In this document: piece by piece, positions 17,918 through 26,467 of the stretch | Layout: each line of letters starts with the position of its first letter | Position numbering within the stretch: the stretch's first letter is position 1 | Source: Dietzia sp. SLG310A2-38A2 | GTDB taxonomy: Bacteria > Actinomycetota > Actinomycetes > Mycobacteriales > Mycobacteriaceae | Assembly: GCF_014145095.1 (NCBI RefSeq) | Contig: NZ_JAALDX010000289.1 | Coordinates: forward strand, 1-34,458 | Direction: 5' to 3' | Length of the DNA: 34,458 nt | Notes under the pieces: model-generated | What the model saw: only the letters and a program-made list of their open reading frames with translations | Databases searched by the model: none | What the model was told of the DNA's origin: nothing | Position numbers and translations under genes: made by a program

Positions 17918-17999
17918 GATTGCTCCCTCAAGCTGTGGGGTGCCGCCGCTGTCGCGGAGACACGGTGCCGGACTCTGTCGAGCCCGGATCCTTGAACGC

Positions 18000-18023
18000 G
18001 TGAACACCATCGGTGTAGTTCAC
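18000..18023. promoter_or_regulatory. Inverted repeat at the transcription start of the resR-type gene
   Basis: The 24-bp site has outer arms GTGAAC and GTTCAC and inner arms ACACC and GGTGT. It begins about at +1 of the predicted promoter, a position at which a bound protein would block transcription. It may also fold as a leader hairpin. Confidence 0.45.
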
Positions 18024-18031
18024 TGGGAGCA

Positions 18032-18060
18032 ACGCTAGGCCCGCGAGGGGCCTCGATCAA
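18032..18060 (-). promoter_or_regulatory. Sigma70-type promoter of the resR-type gene
   Basis: TTGATC (reverse of 18055-18060), a 17-bp spacer, then TAGCGT (reverse of 18032-18037). The predicted start near 18025 leaves a leader of about 107 nt before GTG 17917. Confidence 0.6.
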
Positions 18061-18083
18061 TAGGACACGCGGTAAACCTCAAC

Positions 18084-18100
18084 CTCAAGTTGAACTTGAG
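18084..18100. promoter_or_regulatory. Palindromic MerR-type operator upstream of the resR-type promoter
   Basis: CTCAAGTT-G-AACTTGAG is a perfect 8-1-8 palindrome, 24 bp upstream of the -35. An additional half-site-like AACCTC precedes it. It resembles the half-sites used by MerR proteins and is a candidate binding site for one of the two MerR regulators encoded here. Confidence 0.5.
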
Positions 18101-18169
18101 ACCTGGCCGCGACCTGCACACTGGTGCTGGAGTGACTACTGATGAGACAGAAATACCTGGTCACAGCAC

Positions 18170-18700
18170 TCAGGACGTGGGGCCGCCGGGCTCCTGCGGC
18201 GCGTCCCCACCGCCGAGGAAATCATCCGGGCTCACTTGGTCGAGGAACTCGCGGAACGCCTCCACCTCTTCCTCGCCCTGCTCCACAAGCGAGATCCCCA
18301 CCTCGTCGAGCACCTCACGGCTGACCAGGACCGGGGACGAGGTTCTCAGTGCGACGGCAACAGCGTCCGACGGGCGCGCGGAGACCCGCTTGCCCTCGAA
18401 GACGAGCTCGGCGATGAACGTCCCCTCGGACACCCCCACGATCTCCACCTGTTCGAGTGGGTGGGCGAAGGTCTCGAGGAGTGTCGCCACGAGATCGTGG
18501 GTCAGCGGCCTGCCCGGCTGCACACCCTGTTGTTGGAGACTGATCGCGGCGGCCTCGGACGCGCCGATCCAGATCGGGACGTACCGCCCCCCGTCCTTCT
18601 CGTGCAGGATCAGTACCGGTGCGTACTCCGGCTCCTCGAAACGGATGCCGACGACGTTCACCTCACGCATGTTCTTTCCCATGTCCTCCGCCTCTCCCAC
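18170..18700 (-). CDS. Bifunctional nuclease domain protein (DUF151), Rv1829-like
   Basis: A DUF151 protein of 176 residues. The core begins MREVNVVGIRFEEPEYAPVL, then GGRYVPIWIGASEAAAISLQ with LTHDLVATLLETF and GTFIAELVFEGKRVSARPSD, ending in FREFLDQVSPDDF as in mycobacterial Rv1829. DUF151 proteins include a plant bifunctional nuclease; the bacterial role is unknown. Start choice: TAGGCT (18707-18712 on the reverse strand) lies 6 nt before GTG 18700, which reads in frame and suggests a leaderless start. The family start would be ATG 18670, but its nearest GGAGG is about 14 nt away, too far to be good. The gene lies between the two MerR genes, and all three face the same way. Confidence 0.85.
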   Translation of the reverse strand: MGEAEDMGKNMREVNVVGIRFEEPEYAPVLILHEKDGGRYVPIWIGASEAAAISLQQQGVQPGRPLTHDLVATLLETFAHPLEQVEIVGVSEGTFIAELVFEGKRVSARPSDAVAVALRTSSPVLVSREVLDEVGISLVEQGEEEVEAFREFLDQVSPDDFLGGGDAPQEPGGPTS

Positions 18701-18712
18701 GGGTCCAGCCTA
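18701..18712 (-). promoter_or_regulatory. Leaderless-type -10 element of the DUF151 gene
   Basis: TAGGCT on the reverse strand (18707-18712), 6 nt before GTG 18700, in the short gap after the ftsR-type stop. Confidence 0.5.
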
Positions 18713-18739
18713 GCCCTGATCGCTCCCGGGGCGCTCGCG

Positions 18740-19474
18740 TCAGGACTCCAGCGCGTGCCGCACGGCCACGGTGACGAGCGTGGAGTGCAGAGCCACCGAG
18801 AGCGCCGCGATCTCCCGGGCCAACTCGGCCGCGCGGTCACGTGCATCCGCGTCGCCCTGCCGTGCCACCGGCCCGGCGATCTGGGTGATGAGACCTGTCT
18901 GCCGGTCCGCGGCAGTCCGGAAACCGCGCAGATGACGGACGTCCACCCCGTGACCGGCGAGATCGTGCGCCGTTCGCGCGACCAGGACCGCCTCCGGGTC
19001 GAAGAAGCCCCCGGGGCCCGCCACGATGAGCCCGGCGTCCACGAGGGAACCGACGAGCTCCGCGTCCACCCCCGACTGCTCGACCACGTCCTCACGGGTC
19101 AACCGGAGGACGGTGTCGCTGCGGAAGTCGTCCGGGGTCGACCCCGGGACGCCGTCCCCACCGTGCCGTGGGAGCAGAGCGGTGGTGGACCCGTCCGCGA
19201 TCGCGGAGTCGAGCGCCTCCAGCTCCTCACGGATCACCTTGAGCGGCAGATACCGGTCACGCTGCGCCGTGAGCACATACCGCAGCCGCTCACGGTCCCC
19301 GACACTGAACCTGCGGTACCCGCTGGCGGTCCTCTCGGGGGTGACCAGTCCTTCGTTCTCGAGGAACCGGACCTTCGACACCGTGAGGTCCGGGAACTCC
19401 GGACTCAGAAGTGCGATGACGCCGCCGATGGAGAGGTGCCCCTCCTCAGCGGCGCCGTGTCCGGCGGCTGTCAC
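18740..19474 (-). CDS. ftsR: MerR-family regulator, FtsR/Rv1828 type
   Basis: A 244-residue regulator. The winged helix (about 14-75) reads LSIGGVIALLSPEFPDLTVS, then KVRFLENEGLVTPERTASGY, then RRFSVGDRERLRYVLTAQRD. The YLPLKVIREELEAL segment follows. A linker with Gly/Ser and a helical C-terminal domain (REDVVEQSGVDAELVGSLVD) complete it. Both segments match the mycobacterial Rv1828 and corynebacterial FtsR proteins; FtsR activates ftsZ expression in Corynebacterium. No effector cysteines are visible. Its GTG start (19472-19474) overlaps the TGA of garA in a GTGA, so it is translated from the garA message. ftsZ itself is not in the window. Confidence 0.85.
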   Translation of the reverse strand: MTAAGHGAAEEGHLSIGGVIALLSPEFPDLTVSKVRFLENEGLVTPERTASGYRRFSVGDRERLRYVLTAQRDRYLPLKVIREELEALDSAIADGSTTALLPRHGGDGVPGSTPDDFRSDTVLRLTREDVVEQSGVDAELVGSLVDAGLIVAGPGGFFDPEAVLVARTAHDLAGHGVDVRHLRGFRTAADRQTGLITQIAGPVARQGDADARDRAAELAREIAALSVALHSTLVTVAVRHALES

Positions 19475-19908
19475 TGCCCGGGCGTACCCGTCAGGAAGAC
19501 CAGGCGGAACTTGCCGATCTGGACCTCGTCACCGTTCGACAGCGACGCGGCGTCCACGGGCTCACGGTTGACGTACGTACCGTTCAGGGACCCGACGTCG
19601 ACGACGTTGAAGGTCCCGCCCTCGCTGCGGAACTCCGCGTGACGACGACTCACGGTGACGTCGTCGAGGAAGATGTCGCTGTCCGGATGACGACCCGCCG
19701 ACGTGGTCGCCTGGTCCAGGAGGAACCGCGAGCCCGCGTTGGGCCCTCGCTTCACCACCAGGAGCGCCTGCCCCTCGGGCAGTCCCTCGACACCGGTGAC
19801 GGCGGGCTCGGACTGAGCCGCCTGCTGATCGGACTCGTTGAGAAGCTCCGCGCGGAACACCGAGGTGGTCTCTGCGGTCGCCTCGGGCATGTTCTTGTTC
19901 TCGGTCAC
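19471..19908 (-). CDS. garA: FHA-domain signalling protein GarA
   Basis: A 145-residue protein. The N-terminal ETTSVFRAELL carries the two threonines (T14, T15) that PknB or PknG phosphorylate in mycobacteria. The FHA domain follows, with KRGPNAGSRFLLDQATTSAG, RHPDSDIFLDDVTVSRRHAE, VVDVGSLNGTYVNREPVD and NGDEVQIGKFRLVFL. Unphosphorylated GarA binds and inhibits 2-oxoglutarate decarboxylase and NAD-glutamate dehydrogenase and stimulates glutamate synthase; phosphorylation closes it on itself. The GTG start at 19908 follows GGAGAG and begins the protein at its family N-terminus; an in-frame ATG at 19950 is not favoured. Stop overlaps the ftsR-type start. Confidence 0.95.
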   Translation of the reverse strand: MTENKNMPEATAETTSVFRAELLNESDQQAAQSEPAVTGVEGLPEGQALLVVKRGPNAGSRFLLDQATTSAGRHPDSDIFLDDVTVSRRHAEFRSEGGTFNVVDVGSLNGTYVNREPVDAASLSNGDEVQIGKFRLVFLTGTPGQ

Positions 19909-19962
19909 GTTCGTCTCTCCTCGTCCGAGCCCGGGCGTGGGGCTCACCATGCGGTGCCTGCG

Positions 19963-19968
19963 ATTCTA
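19963..19968 (-). promoter_or_regulatory. Candidate -10 of the garA-ftsR transcript
   Basis: TAGAAT on the reverse strand, a near-consensus -10, between gcvH and garA. The start would fall near 19956, giving a leader of about 48 nt to GTG 19908. No clear -35. Confidence 0.5.
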
Positions 19969-20011
19969 TGTCGGACCGTCCGGCCGCGGGGCCGGGGGCG
20001 GTCCCTACCCC

Positions 20012-20416
20012 TCAGCCCTCCGTGATCTTGGAGTATCCGTCCGAGTCCAGCGTCTGCTCGAGCTGCGTCTCCAGGTCGTCGACGTCGGCGATCTCGAGGA
20101 CGACGATCCACCCCTCACCGTACGGATCGGAGTTGACCAGCTCGGGAGAGGTCTCGAGGGCGGTGTTGACCTCGACGACCTTCCCGCTGAGCGGCGCGTA
20201 CAGGTCAGAGACGCTCTTGGGAGACTCGACCTCGCCGAAGGGCTCACCCGACTCCGTCTCACCGCCCACGTCCGGGAGCTGCACGAAGACGATGTCACCC
20301 AGCTTGGACTGCGCGTACTCGGTGATGCCGATGCGAACGCGGGTATCGGACACCCGTTCAACCCACTCGTGCTCGTCGGTGTACCGGAGCTGGTCGGGGA
20401 TGTTCTGGTCGCTCAC
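20012..20416 (-). CDS. gcvH: Glycine cleavage system H protein
   Basis: A 134-residue lipoyl carrier of the glycine cleavage system. It begins VSDQNIPDQLRYTDEHEWVE. The lipoylated lysine is K67 in GEVESPKSVSDLYAP, and the C-terminal part (NSDPYGEGWIVVLEIAD) is canonical. GTG at 20416 is chosen because AAGGG lies 7 nt upstream and the protein then starts at the family N-terminus. An in-frame ATG at 20455, 6 nt after a TAATGT -10, would add 13 residues if the transcript is leaderless. It is transcribed apart from gcvP, which lies nearly 3 kb downstream in the same orientation. Confidence 0.95.
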   Translation of the reverse strand: MSDQNIPDQLRYTDEHEWVERVSDTRVRIGITEYAQSKLGDIVFVQLPDVGGETESGEPFGEVESPKSVSDLYAPLSGKVVEVNTALETSPELVNSDPYGEGWIVVLEIADVDDLETQLEQTLDSDGYSKITEG

Positions 20417-20455
20417 TGATGTGCCCTTCTCGCGTGGCTCACTTGGCGTGTTCAT

Positions 20456-20467
20456 CTGGCGACATTA
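20456..20467 (-). promoter_or_regulatory. -10 element of gcvH overlapping the pgsA stop codon
   Basis: TAATGT (reverse of 20462-20467) includes the TAA stop codon of the upstream phosphatidyltransferase gene (20465-20467). It lies 6 nt before an in-frame ATG at 20455, which is the leaderless spacing. Confidence 0.5.
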
Positions 20468-21229
20468 CACACCGCCGGACGACCCCACTGCAGTAGATCC
20501 GGCACCGCGCGGGGGGACCGCGCGCGCGATCCTCCACGCCTGCCACAGGTAGATCGCACCGCTCCAGGAGTAGAGACCCACGCCCCAGTACAGGCACGCC
20601 TCACCGAGGATCTGCAGCCCCTCCCCACCGGGGACTCCGGCGAACCCGGCGAGGAGCAGTGGAAGGGACCAGAACAGCGCGAAGGTGGCGGCTTTGCCCA
20701 GGTAGGTGACCTCCGGGTCGATCCCTCGCCGGCGGTACACCGGCATGGTCCCGACCAACAGCGCGTCCCTCACCAGAAGAACCACCACGACCCAGACGGG
20801 GATGTACCCGGCGACGGCGAAGGCCACGGGCACGGCGGCCACCAGGATTCGGTCGGCGAGGGGGTCGAGTCGCTCCCCCCAGGTGGACCTCATGTGCCAC
20901 AGCCGTGCGATCTTGCCGTCGAGCCAGTCGGAGACGACCAGCGCGCCGAGGAGCCACAGCGCCAGTGGCGGGTCGTCCCAGACCAGGATGCTCACCACGA
21001 GCACCGGGATCAGCGCGATGCGCGCCAGCGAGATGACGTTGGGAAGCGTCCAGAACCTGTCGCTGACCCCGGGGTCACGCGGCGGCGGTTCGTACCCGAG
21101 GCCGGGTGGCACCGCGGCGGAGAGGTGTCCGTCACGCGGTTGCGGGATGCGCGCACCGAGGACCCTGCCCTCTCCGGTCCGCCATTCCCGAAGATCGGTC
21201 TCACGCCTGCCCTCCCGCGCCGCGCTCAT
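20465..21229 (-). CDS. pgsA2: CDP-alcohol phosphatidyltransferase (PgsA2-like)
   Basis: A 254-residue integral membrane enzyme of the CDP-alcohol phosphotransferase family. The diagnostic motif is complete: D101-x2-D104-G105-x2-A108-R109-x8-G118-x3-D122-x3-D126, within [12 protein letters not shown] and [10 protein letters not shown]. Five or six membrane helices follow the motif pattern. It would transfer a phosphatidyl group from CDP-diacylglycerol to a glycerol-3-phosphate- or inositol-like acceptor; the acceptor is not determined by the motif. The order secA2-pgsA2 matches M. tuberculosis Rv1821-Rv1822. A charged 57-residue N-terminal extension is longer than in the mycobacterial protein. 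ATG 21229 overlaps the secA2 stop as ATGA. Confidence 0.88.
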   Translation of the reverse strand: MSAAREGRRETDLREWRTGEGRVLGARIPQPRDGHLSAAVPPGLGYEPPPRDPGVSDRFWTLPNVISLARIALIPVLVVSILVWDDPPLALWLLGALVVSDWLDGKIARLWHMRSTWGERLDPLADRILVAAVPVAFAVAGYIPVWVVVVLLVRDALLVGTMPVYRRRGIDPEVTYLGKAATFALFWSLPLLLAGFAGVPGGEGLQILGEACLYWGVGLYSWSGAIYLWQAWRIARAVPPRGAGSTAVGSSGGV

Positions 21230-23523
21230 CGGAAGGTCGACATCATCCCGGAGAAGACGTTGCCACCCGCCGCCATCGGGTTGTCGTGGACCATGTACGT
21301 CCACGTGGAGGTGGGCCGCGCCATCGCGTTGGCCACCAGATCCACCCCCGCATCGGTGAACTCGATCTCGGCGAAGGTGGTCTCGGACTCACGGACCGCG
21401 TCCGAGGCGAGGTCTCGGAAATGGTCGATCGCGATCCGGTGGAACTCGTCGAGGGGGTTCTCGCGCCCCAGCGCGCGGAGGTGGATCGACTCGCGGACGT
21501 CGTTCATCGTCTCCAGGTGACGAGCCCAGCCCCGGTCGAGATGCCACAGCATGATGTCCCGGCACCCCTGCACCACGGCGTCACGGCCGTGCGTCTCCAC
21601 GAGTTCGGCACTGCGCCCGGGATCGTGCGCGGTGAGTTCCTCGAACGCCTTCTCCGTCACCAACAGCGCTGCCCGTCGCTCGGCCAGGATCGCGCGTTGT
21701 TCGGCGAGAAGTCGGCTGTACCGCCAGGTGTTGGAGTGGATCGCGAGCATCTGCCCCTCGGTGACGCGCTGGGCGTGGTCCACCGCGTCCCGGCCACGGT
21801 TGCCCTTGAGCAGCCCGCTGATCCTGTCGTGCGAGGTGGGGATCTTCTCGGGCTCCAGGGCCGAGGTCACGACCGGGTCGTCCATCGCGGCGAAGAACAC
21901 CGAACTGCCGGGATCCCCCTGGCGCCCGGCGCGCCCCCGCAACTGGTTGTCGAGCCTCTCCGTCCGGTGCCGCCCGGTCCCCACCACGTGCAGTCCACCG
22001 AGTTCGACCACCTCGTCGCGGCGGGATTCGTCGGACCCACCCAGCCTGATGTCCGTGCCGCGGCCCGCCATCTGGGTGGAGACGGTCACATTGCCCACGT
22101 CCCCCGCCTCGGCGATGATGGCCGCCTCCTCCTCGTCGTTCTTCGCGTTGAGTACCACGCACTCCACGCCCTTCTCGGACAGTCGTGCGGCGAGTTCCTC
22201 CGACTCCGCGACGTCGTGGGTTCCCACGAGCACCGGCTGGCCGGTCGAGTGGACGGCGGCGATGTGCTCGACGACGGCGCGGGTCTTGCTGTCGACGTCG
22301 ATGTACGTCCGATCGGCCTCGTCGACTCGGACGCAGGGGGTGTTCGGGTCGATCTGGGAGACACCCAGTGAGTAGAACTCGCGCAACTGCGCCCCCGCCG
22401 CCAGGGCCGTTCCCGTCATCCCGCACACGCGGTCATATCGGCCGATGAACGCCTGGACCGTGATGCTGTCGAGGATCTGACCGGCCTCGGAGACCGCGAC
22501 CCCCTCCTTGGCCTCGACGGCCGCCTGCAGTCCGTCCGGCCACCGTTGCAGTTCGGCGACGCGACCCCGAGAGGCGTTGATCAGCTGGACCCGCCCGTCA
22601 CGGACGATGTAGTCCACGTCCCGCCTCAGCAGGAAGCACGCGTGGAGTGCGACGTTGACCTGCACCAGCGTCGTGGCGACATGCTCCTCGTCGTAGAGGT
22701 CACCGATCCCCAGTTCGCCTTCGATCGCCTCGGCGCCGTCGTCCGTCAGGAAGATGTTGCGCCGCTCGGAGTCGGTCTCGTAGTGGCGGCCCGGTCGCAG
22801 TTTCCGGACCGCGGAGAGGATCTCCCCCGTGGGCGCCTCCCCGGAGGTGGACCCGGCGAGGACCAGGGGGACCAACGCCTCGTCGACGAGCACCGAGTCC
22901 GCCTCGTCGACCAGAGCGACGTCCGTGGTCGGCGAGATGAGGTCCGCCGGGTCGGTGACCAGCTGCTCCCGCAGGACGTCGAATCCGATCTCGGAGACGG
23001 ACCCGTAGGTGACGTCGCAGGCGTATGCGCCGCGACGTTCCTCGCGGGTCGACGACTCGGTGACGTGACCCACCGTCAGCCCCAGGAGCTCGAACATCGG
23101 CCCCATCCACCGCGCGTCGCGGGCCGCGAGATAGTCGTTGACGGAGATGACGTGGACGGTGTGCCCCTGGAGTGCATAACCGGCCGCCGCGACCGCACCC
23201 GAGAGGGTCTTGCCCTCTCCGGTCGCCATCTCCACCACATCCCCCGCGAACATCCTCAGAGCGCCCTGGAGTTGGACGTCGAACGGCCTCAGTCCGACGG
23301 CCCGGGTCGCCGCCTCTCTGGCCAGAGCGAGGAAGCGTGCGAGGTCCTCGGGGGACTCGCCGAAGAGCTGCAGATCGTGGGCGGCGTCCGCGAAATCGCC
23401 GTCGTCCATACCCGAGGCCCAGTCGTCGAACCCGTGGGACGCCTCGACCGCACTCTGCGCGCGCGAGGTGTCCCGGCCCTGGGTGGAGCCCATCAGCTTC
23501 CAGAAGCGGTTGGCGAATCCCAC
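21226..23523 (-). CDS. secA2: Accessory preprotein translocase ATPase SecA2
   Basis: A 765-residue SecA2-type ATPase that drives export of a subset of proteins through SecYEG. The nucleotide-binding site is MATGEGKT (K105) and the DEAD box is D206-E207-A208-D209 in [16 protein letters not shown]. Other signatures are [78 protein letters not shown] and [10 protein letters not shown]. The protein ends [15 protein letters not shown], as in mycobacterial SecA2, and lacks the long C-terminal zinc tail of SecA1. The GTG start (23521-23523) has AAGGA about 10 nt upstream. Stop overlaps the pgsA2 ATG. Confidence 0.95.
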   Translation of the reverse strand: MGFANRFWKLMGSTQGRDTSRAQSAVEASHGFDDWASGMDDGDFADAAHDLQLFGESPEDLARFLALAREAATRAVGLRPFDVQLQGALRMFAGDVVEMATGEGKTLSGAVAAAGYALQGHTVHVISVNDYLAARDARWMGPMFELLGLTVGHVTESSTREERRGAYACDVTYGSVSEIGFDVLREQLVTDPADLISPTTDVALVDEADSVLVDEALVPLVLAGSTSGEAPTGEILSAVRKLRPGRHYETDSERRNIFLTDDGAEAIEGELGIGDLYDEEHVATTLVQVNVALHACFLLRRDVDYIVRDGRVQLINASRGRVAELQRWPDGLQAAVEAKEGVAVSEAGQILDSITVQAFIGRYDRVCGMTGTALAAGAQLREFYSLGVSQIDPNTPCVRVDEADRTYIDVDSKTRAVVEHIAAVHSTGQPVLVGTHDVAESEELAARLSEKGVECVVLNAKNDEEEAAIIAEAGDVGNVTVSTQMAGRGTDIRLGGSDESRRDEVVELGGLHVVGTGRHRTERLDNQLRGRAGRQGDPGSSVFFAAMDDPVVTSALEPEKIPTSHDRISGLLKGNRGRDAVDHAQRVTEGQMLAIHSNTWRYSRLLAEQRAILAERRAALLVTEKAFEELTAHDPGRSAELVETHGRDAVVQGCRDIMLWHLDRGWARHLETMNDVRESIHLRALGRENPLDEFHRIAIDHFRDLASDAVRESETTFAEIEFTDAGVDLVANAMARPTSTWTYMVHDNPMAAGGNVFSGMMSTFR

Positions 23524-23612
23524 GCGTGGAGTCCTTCCCGATCTACAGAACAGTTGATGCCACCGTACGCAGGGGCTGGCAGGGTCGGGGGCGCGCCCCG
23601 CTGGTCGCTGCG

Positions 23613-24761
23613 TCAGCGATCAGGGTCGATCTGTCCGCGCAGCCTGCGCATGGCCTCGGTGGAGAGCATCCGGTCGCCGGCCCGGGAGGCCAGGTGCTCG
23701 GCCGTGAGGTCCGCGGGGGTGGGCACGTGGGCCGTCGACGGAGGTCTCACCCCGTGCTCACGGGCGATGTCGTCGAGCCGCGCGGCCTCGGACTCCGCCG
23801 CATCGGCGCGGGTCTCCACGGATTCCACCAACGCGCGGAACGCGACCGCCCGTTCGACGACCTCGGCCCAGACCTCGTTGATCGCGGTGCCCATCCCGGT
23901 CTGGGAGGTGAATCCGTCACGCGCGGGGGGGACGCCCGGCATCGCCGCCGTCTCCCGGAGGCGGCACAGGTCTCCGGCGAGTCCCACCACCTCGGTCTCC
24001 GCGTCGAACTGGAGCCGGATCTCCTCGACGGATCGCCCCCCGCGCATGTAGGCGCGGATCAGTCGGTCGTACAGCCCGCCGACCTCCATGAGCAGCGCCG
24101 TGTACATCTCGGGGAGGCGACGGCTGTCCGCCCGGATGCGCGGGAGCGACGGCAGCGATTCCACCACCGCCTGGACACGGTGCGGCAGGACGACCCTGCC
24201 CATCTCGCGCTGCCCGTACGCCGCCGCGGCGGTGCCCAGCTCGAACATGGTCCGGGGCACCATCGGCACCGGCGCCATCGTCGGCGTGGAGGCGAGGGCG
24301 TCGAAGAGCCGACCCCGGTCCTCCGGGTCCAGGTGGACGCCGCGCTTGCGATCCGCACGGATGTCCTTGATGCGGTACGCAAAGACACCTGCGCCACGGG
24401 TGAATCCGGTGCGCAGGGTGACGTACTTCCGGTCGAGGTCCGCCAGCCGGGTTCGCAACGCCACCCTCAGGACCGACGGCAGCGGAGAGCCGAGCAGGCG
24501 CCGGAGATCGTGGCGCTGCTCCTCGATCACACGCAGCTGGTGGAAACCGCCCACTGTCGGAAAGGGCAGATTTCGGTGGAGCCGCGCGAGCACGACGCCG
24601 ACGATCCGTGGTTCGACGAGACCACAGGCGACCAGCAGAGCGGCCCGATCGGAGAGTTCTCCGGCGCCCGACGGGGCCGTGCCCGCGCACAGATCGTCGA
24701 CGTGGCGGACCAGGCGGGCACGGGCATCCTCGCCGTCACCGTCCTGATCGTGACTGGTCAT
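23613..24761 (-). CDS. Unknown helical protein upstream of secA2
   Basis: A 382-residue protein I do not recognise. It is Arg/Leu-rich and mostly helical. A repeated positional pattern of [26 protein letters not shown]-type ([10 protein letters not shown]) and [20 protein letters not shown] is visible in the first half. [15 protein letters not shown] and [12 protein letters not shown] are proline-rich turns. The middle has [20 protein letters not shown]. The C-terminal portion ([20 protein letters not shown]) is likely coiled-coil. There is no signal peptide and no membrane helix. ATG 24761 follows a GAGAGG stretch 9 nt upstream. It runs in the same direction as secA2, 89 nt before it, and might share its transcript. 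Coding is well supported by length and codon bias; function is open. Confidence 0.65.
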   Translation of the reverse strand: MTSHDQDGDGEDARARLVRHVDDLCAGTAPSGAGELSDRAALLVACGLVEPRIVGVVLARLHRNLPFPTVGGFHQLRVIEEQRHDLRRLLGSPLPSVLRVALRTRLADLDRKYVTLRTGFTRGAGVFAYRIKDIRADRKRGVHLDPEDRGRLFDALASTPTMAPVPMVPRTMFELGTAAAAYGQREMGRVVLPHRVQAVVESLPSLPRIRADSRRLPEMYTALLMEVGGLYDRLIRAYMRGGRSVEEIRLQFDAETEVVGLAGDLCRLRETAAMPGVPPARDGFTSQTGMGTAINEVWAEVVERAVAFRALVESVETRADAAESEAARLDDIAREHGVRPPSTAHVPTPADLTAEHLASRAGDRMLSTEAMRRLRGQIDPDR

Positions 24762-24837
24762 ACCCGAGCACCTCTCCCCCCGCTCCGGCGGTCACCGCCG
24801 ATGGACCTCATGCTGCCATGATGCCCCGTCCGGGGAT

Positions 24838-24887
24838 CACGTGCCGTCCGGCTCGACCGGAGCGCGGATTCGCCGACACGGCACGTG
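24838..24887 (-). terminator. Long hairpin after the reductase/DUF1304 genes
   Basis: CACGTGCCGT (24838-24847) and ACGGCACGTG (24878-24887) form a perfect 10-bp stem. The intervening 30 nt contain a second small stem (CCGG-CTCGA-CCGG). It begins 7 nt after the reductase stop on the reverse strand. No U-tract. It probably ends the reductase transcript. Confidence 0.55.
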
Positions 24888-24894
24888 TGGGGGT

Positions 24895-25932
24895 CTACTC
24901 CTGCTCGGGCGTGATCCGCACGACCATCTTCCCGGTGTTGGCGCCGCGCATCATGTCGAGGAACGCGTCGACAGTGTTCTCGATGCCGTCGACGACGGTC
25001 TCGTCGTAGGCGATCTCCCCGGCGGCGAACCACGTCGTCATCCGCTCGGCGAACTCGGTCCCAAGGTGGAGGTAACCGCCGAGCGTGAAGCCCTTGAGCG
25101 TCAGTGCACGGACGATGATGTTTGCCAGGTTGTCCGGGCCGGGCGTCCGGCCCTCGTCGTTGTAGCTCGCTATCGCCCCGCACAGGGCGATTCGCCCGCC
25201 GTCGCTCATCACGTCGAGTGCCGCCTCCAGGTGGTCGCCTCCGACGTTGTCGAAGTACACGTCGACTCCCTCCGGGGCCAGTGCGCCGAGCTGTTCGCGT
25301 ACGGGCGCGTCCTTGTAGTTGAACGCAGCGTCAAAGCCATACTTATCGGTGAGCAGACGCACCTTCTCGGGAGATCCCGCCGATCCGATGACTCGACCGG
25401 CGCCCAGGAGCCGAGCGATCTGCCCGGCGGCGGTACCGACCGCGCCGGCGGCTCCGGAGATGAAGACCGTGTCCCCCGGCTTCAGGCCGGCGATCGCAGT
25501 GAGCCCTACGTAACCGGTCAACCCGGTCATGCCGAGGATGCCGAGGTACAGGGAGAGCGGTGCTCCGTCGAGCTCGGGCACTACGGAGAAGGTCGACGCG
25601 TCGGCCTGAACGATGTCCGACCACCCGTGCTGGTGCAGCACGACGCTCCCGACGGGGACGGAGTCGTCGGTGGATGCGGTGACCCGACCGACCGCGCCGC
25701 CGGTGATGGTCGCGCCGACCGCGTAAGGGGCGGTGTAGCTCCGCACGTCGTTCATCCGGCCCCGCATGTAGGGGTCGACGGAGACATAGAGGTTCGAGAC
25801 CCGGACCTGACCCGGTTCGAGTGGCCCGTAGCTGACCGTGGTGGTGCGGAAGTCCTCGTGCCTCGGCCACCCCGTGGGGCGCGCGGCGAGCTGGATATGG
25901 GTACTGGTGGCGGTGCTGGTGACGTCGGTCAT
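24895..25932 (-). CDS. NADP-dependent medium-chain reductase (zinc-independent, CurA/LTD-like)
   Basis: A 345-residue oxidoreductase. The N-terminal GroES-like part carries LYVSVDPYMRGRMNDVRSYT, characteristic of the leukotriene-B4 12-hydroxydehydrogenase/CurA group that reduces alpha,beta-unsaturated ketones and aldehydes. The Rossmann fold has VFISGAAGAVGTAAGQIARL, then RVIGSAGSPEKVRLL, then VDVYFDNVGGDHLEAAL. The zinc ligands of classical alcohol dehydrogenases are absent. It ends GKMVVRITPEQE. ATG 25932 has a weak GGAAG upstream. It is 60 nt after the DUF1304 gene and likely in its operon; both are opposite the TetR gene, whose product is the probable regulator. A detoxification role for reactive carbonyls is inferred. 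Confidence 0.88.
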   Translation of the reverse strand: MTDVTSTATSTHIQLAARPTGWPRHEDFRTTTVSYGPLEPGQVRVSNLYVSVDPYMRGRMNDVRSYTAPYAVGATITGGAVGRVTASTDDSVPVGSVVLHQHGWSDIVQADASTFSVVPELDGAPLSLYLGILGMTGLTGYVGLTAIAGLKPGDTVFISGAAGAVGTAAGQIARLLGAGRVIGSAGSPEKVRLLTDKYGFDAAFNYKDAPVREQLGALAPEGVDVYFDNVGGDHLEAALDVMSDGGRIALCGAIASYNDEGRTPGPDNLANIIVRALTLKGFTLGGYLHLGTEFAERMTTWFAAGEIAYDETVVDGIENTVDAFLDMMRGANTGKMVVRITPEQE

Positions 25933-25992
25933 GGTTCTACTTCCGGGTGCGGTTGTGACGGGTGGTGGGGAACAGGGGAACGGCGAAGTCCA

Positions 25993-26373
25993 CTAGAGAG
26001 CGATCGCGAGCACGAGCACCGAGAGCAGCGGTAGCACGCCCTGCTTGAGGGCCGCCCCCCGCTTGTCGGGGGCGGAGAGGAACAGGACGAGGGCCGCCGC
26101 GGCCATGGAACCGGCACCGGCGAACAGCAGCGCGGCACCCACAGGAACCGGACCGGCGAGGACGAACGCGATGCCGACCGCCGCGACGATCGCGAGGAAG
26201 AGGTTGTAGAACCCCTGGTTGAAGGCGAGCTGCTGGGTGGCGCGCGCCTCATCGAGGCTTGTTCCGAAGACGCGGCGGGCACGAGCGCTCGTCCACATGA
26301 GTGACTCGAGCGCAAAGATGACGACGTGCACCAGCGCCGCGAGGGCGGCGAGGATCAGGGAGAAGATGAGCAT
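25993..26373 (-). CDS. DUF1304 integral membrane protein
   Basis: A 126-residue four-helix membrane protein. Family features are HVVIFALESLMWTSARARRV and FGTSLDEARATQQLAFNQGF followed by YNLFLAIVAAVGI. The last two helices (GAGSMAAAALVLFLS and LKQGVLPLLSVLVLAIAL) complete the fold. DUF1304 is widespread with no established function and is often found beside oxidoreductases. ATG 26373 follows a short AAGG 7-8 nt upstream. It is the first gene of a two-gene unit with the reductase and is divergent from the TetR gene across a 94-nt operator region. Confidence 0.88.
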   Translation of the reverse strand: MLIFSLILAALAALVHVVIFALESLMWTSARARRVFGTSLDEARATQQLAFNQGFYNLFLAIVAAVGIAFVLAGPVPVGAALLFAGAGSMAAAALVLFLSAPDKRGAALKQGVLPLLSVLVLAIAL

Positions 26374-26400
26374 GGTGTGACCTTGACGGATAGATGGGAG

Positions 26401-26450
26401 CGGATACGTTCTGAACTGATCGTTTCAATATATACTAAACTGGACGTTTC
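26401..26450. promoter_or_regulatory. TetR operator region with two operator copies and divergent promoters
   Basis: Two related 14-bp pseudo-palindromes, GAACTGATCGTTTC (26413-26426) and AAACTGGACGTTTC (26437-26450), are 24 bp apart. Between them is TATACT (26431-26436), the -10 for the plus-strand TetR gene. On the reverse strand TTGAAA (26423-26428) and TATCCG (26401-26406) with 16-bp spacing can be the promoter for DUF1304. Bound TetR would cover both promoters. The AT-rich core is unlike the surrounding sequence. Confidence 0.65.
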
Positions 26451-26467
26451 ACAAAAGGAGGCCGATC

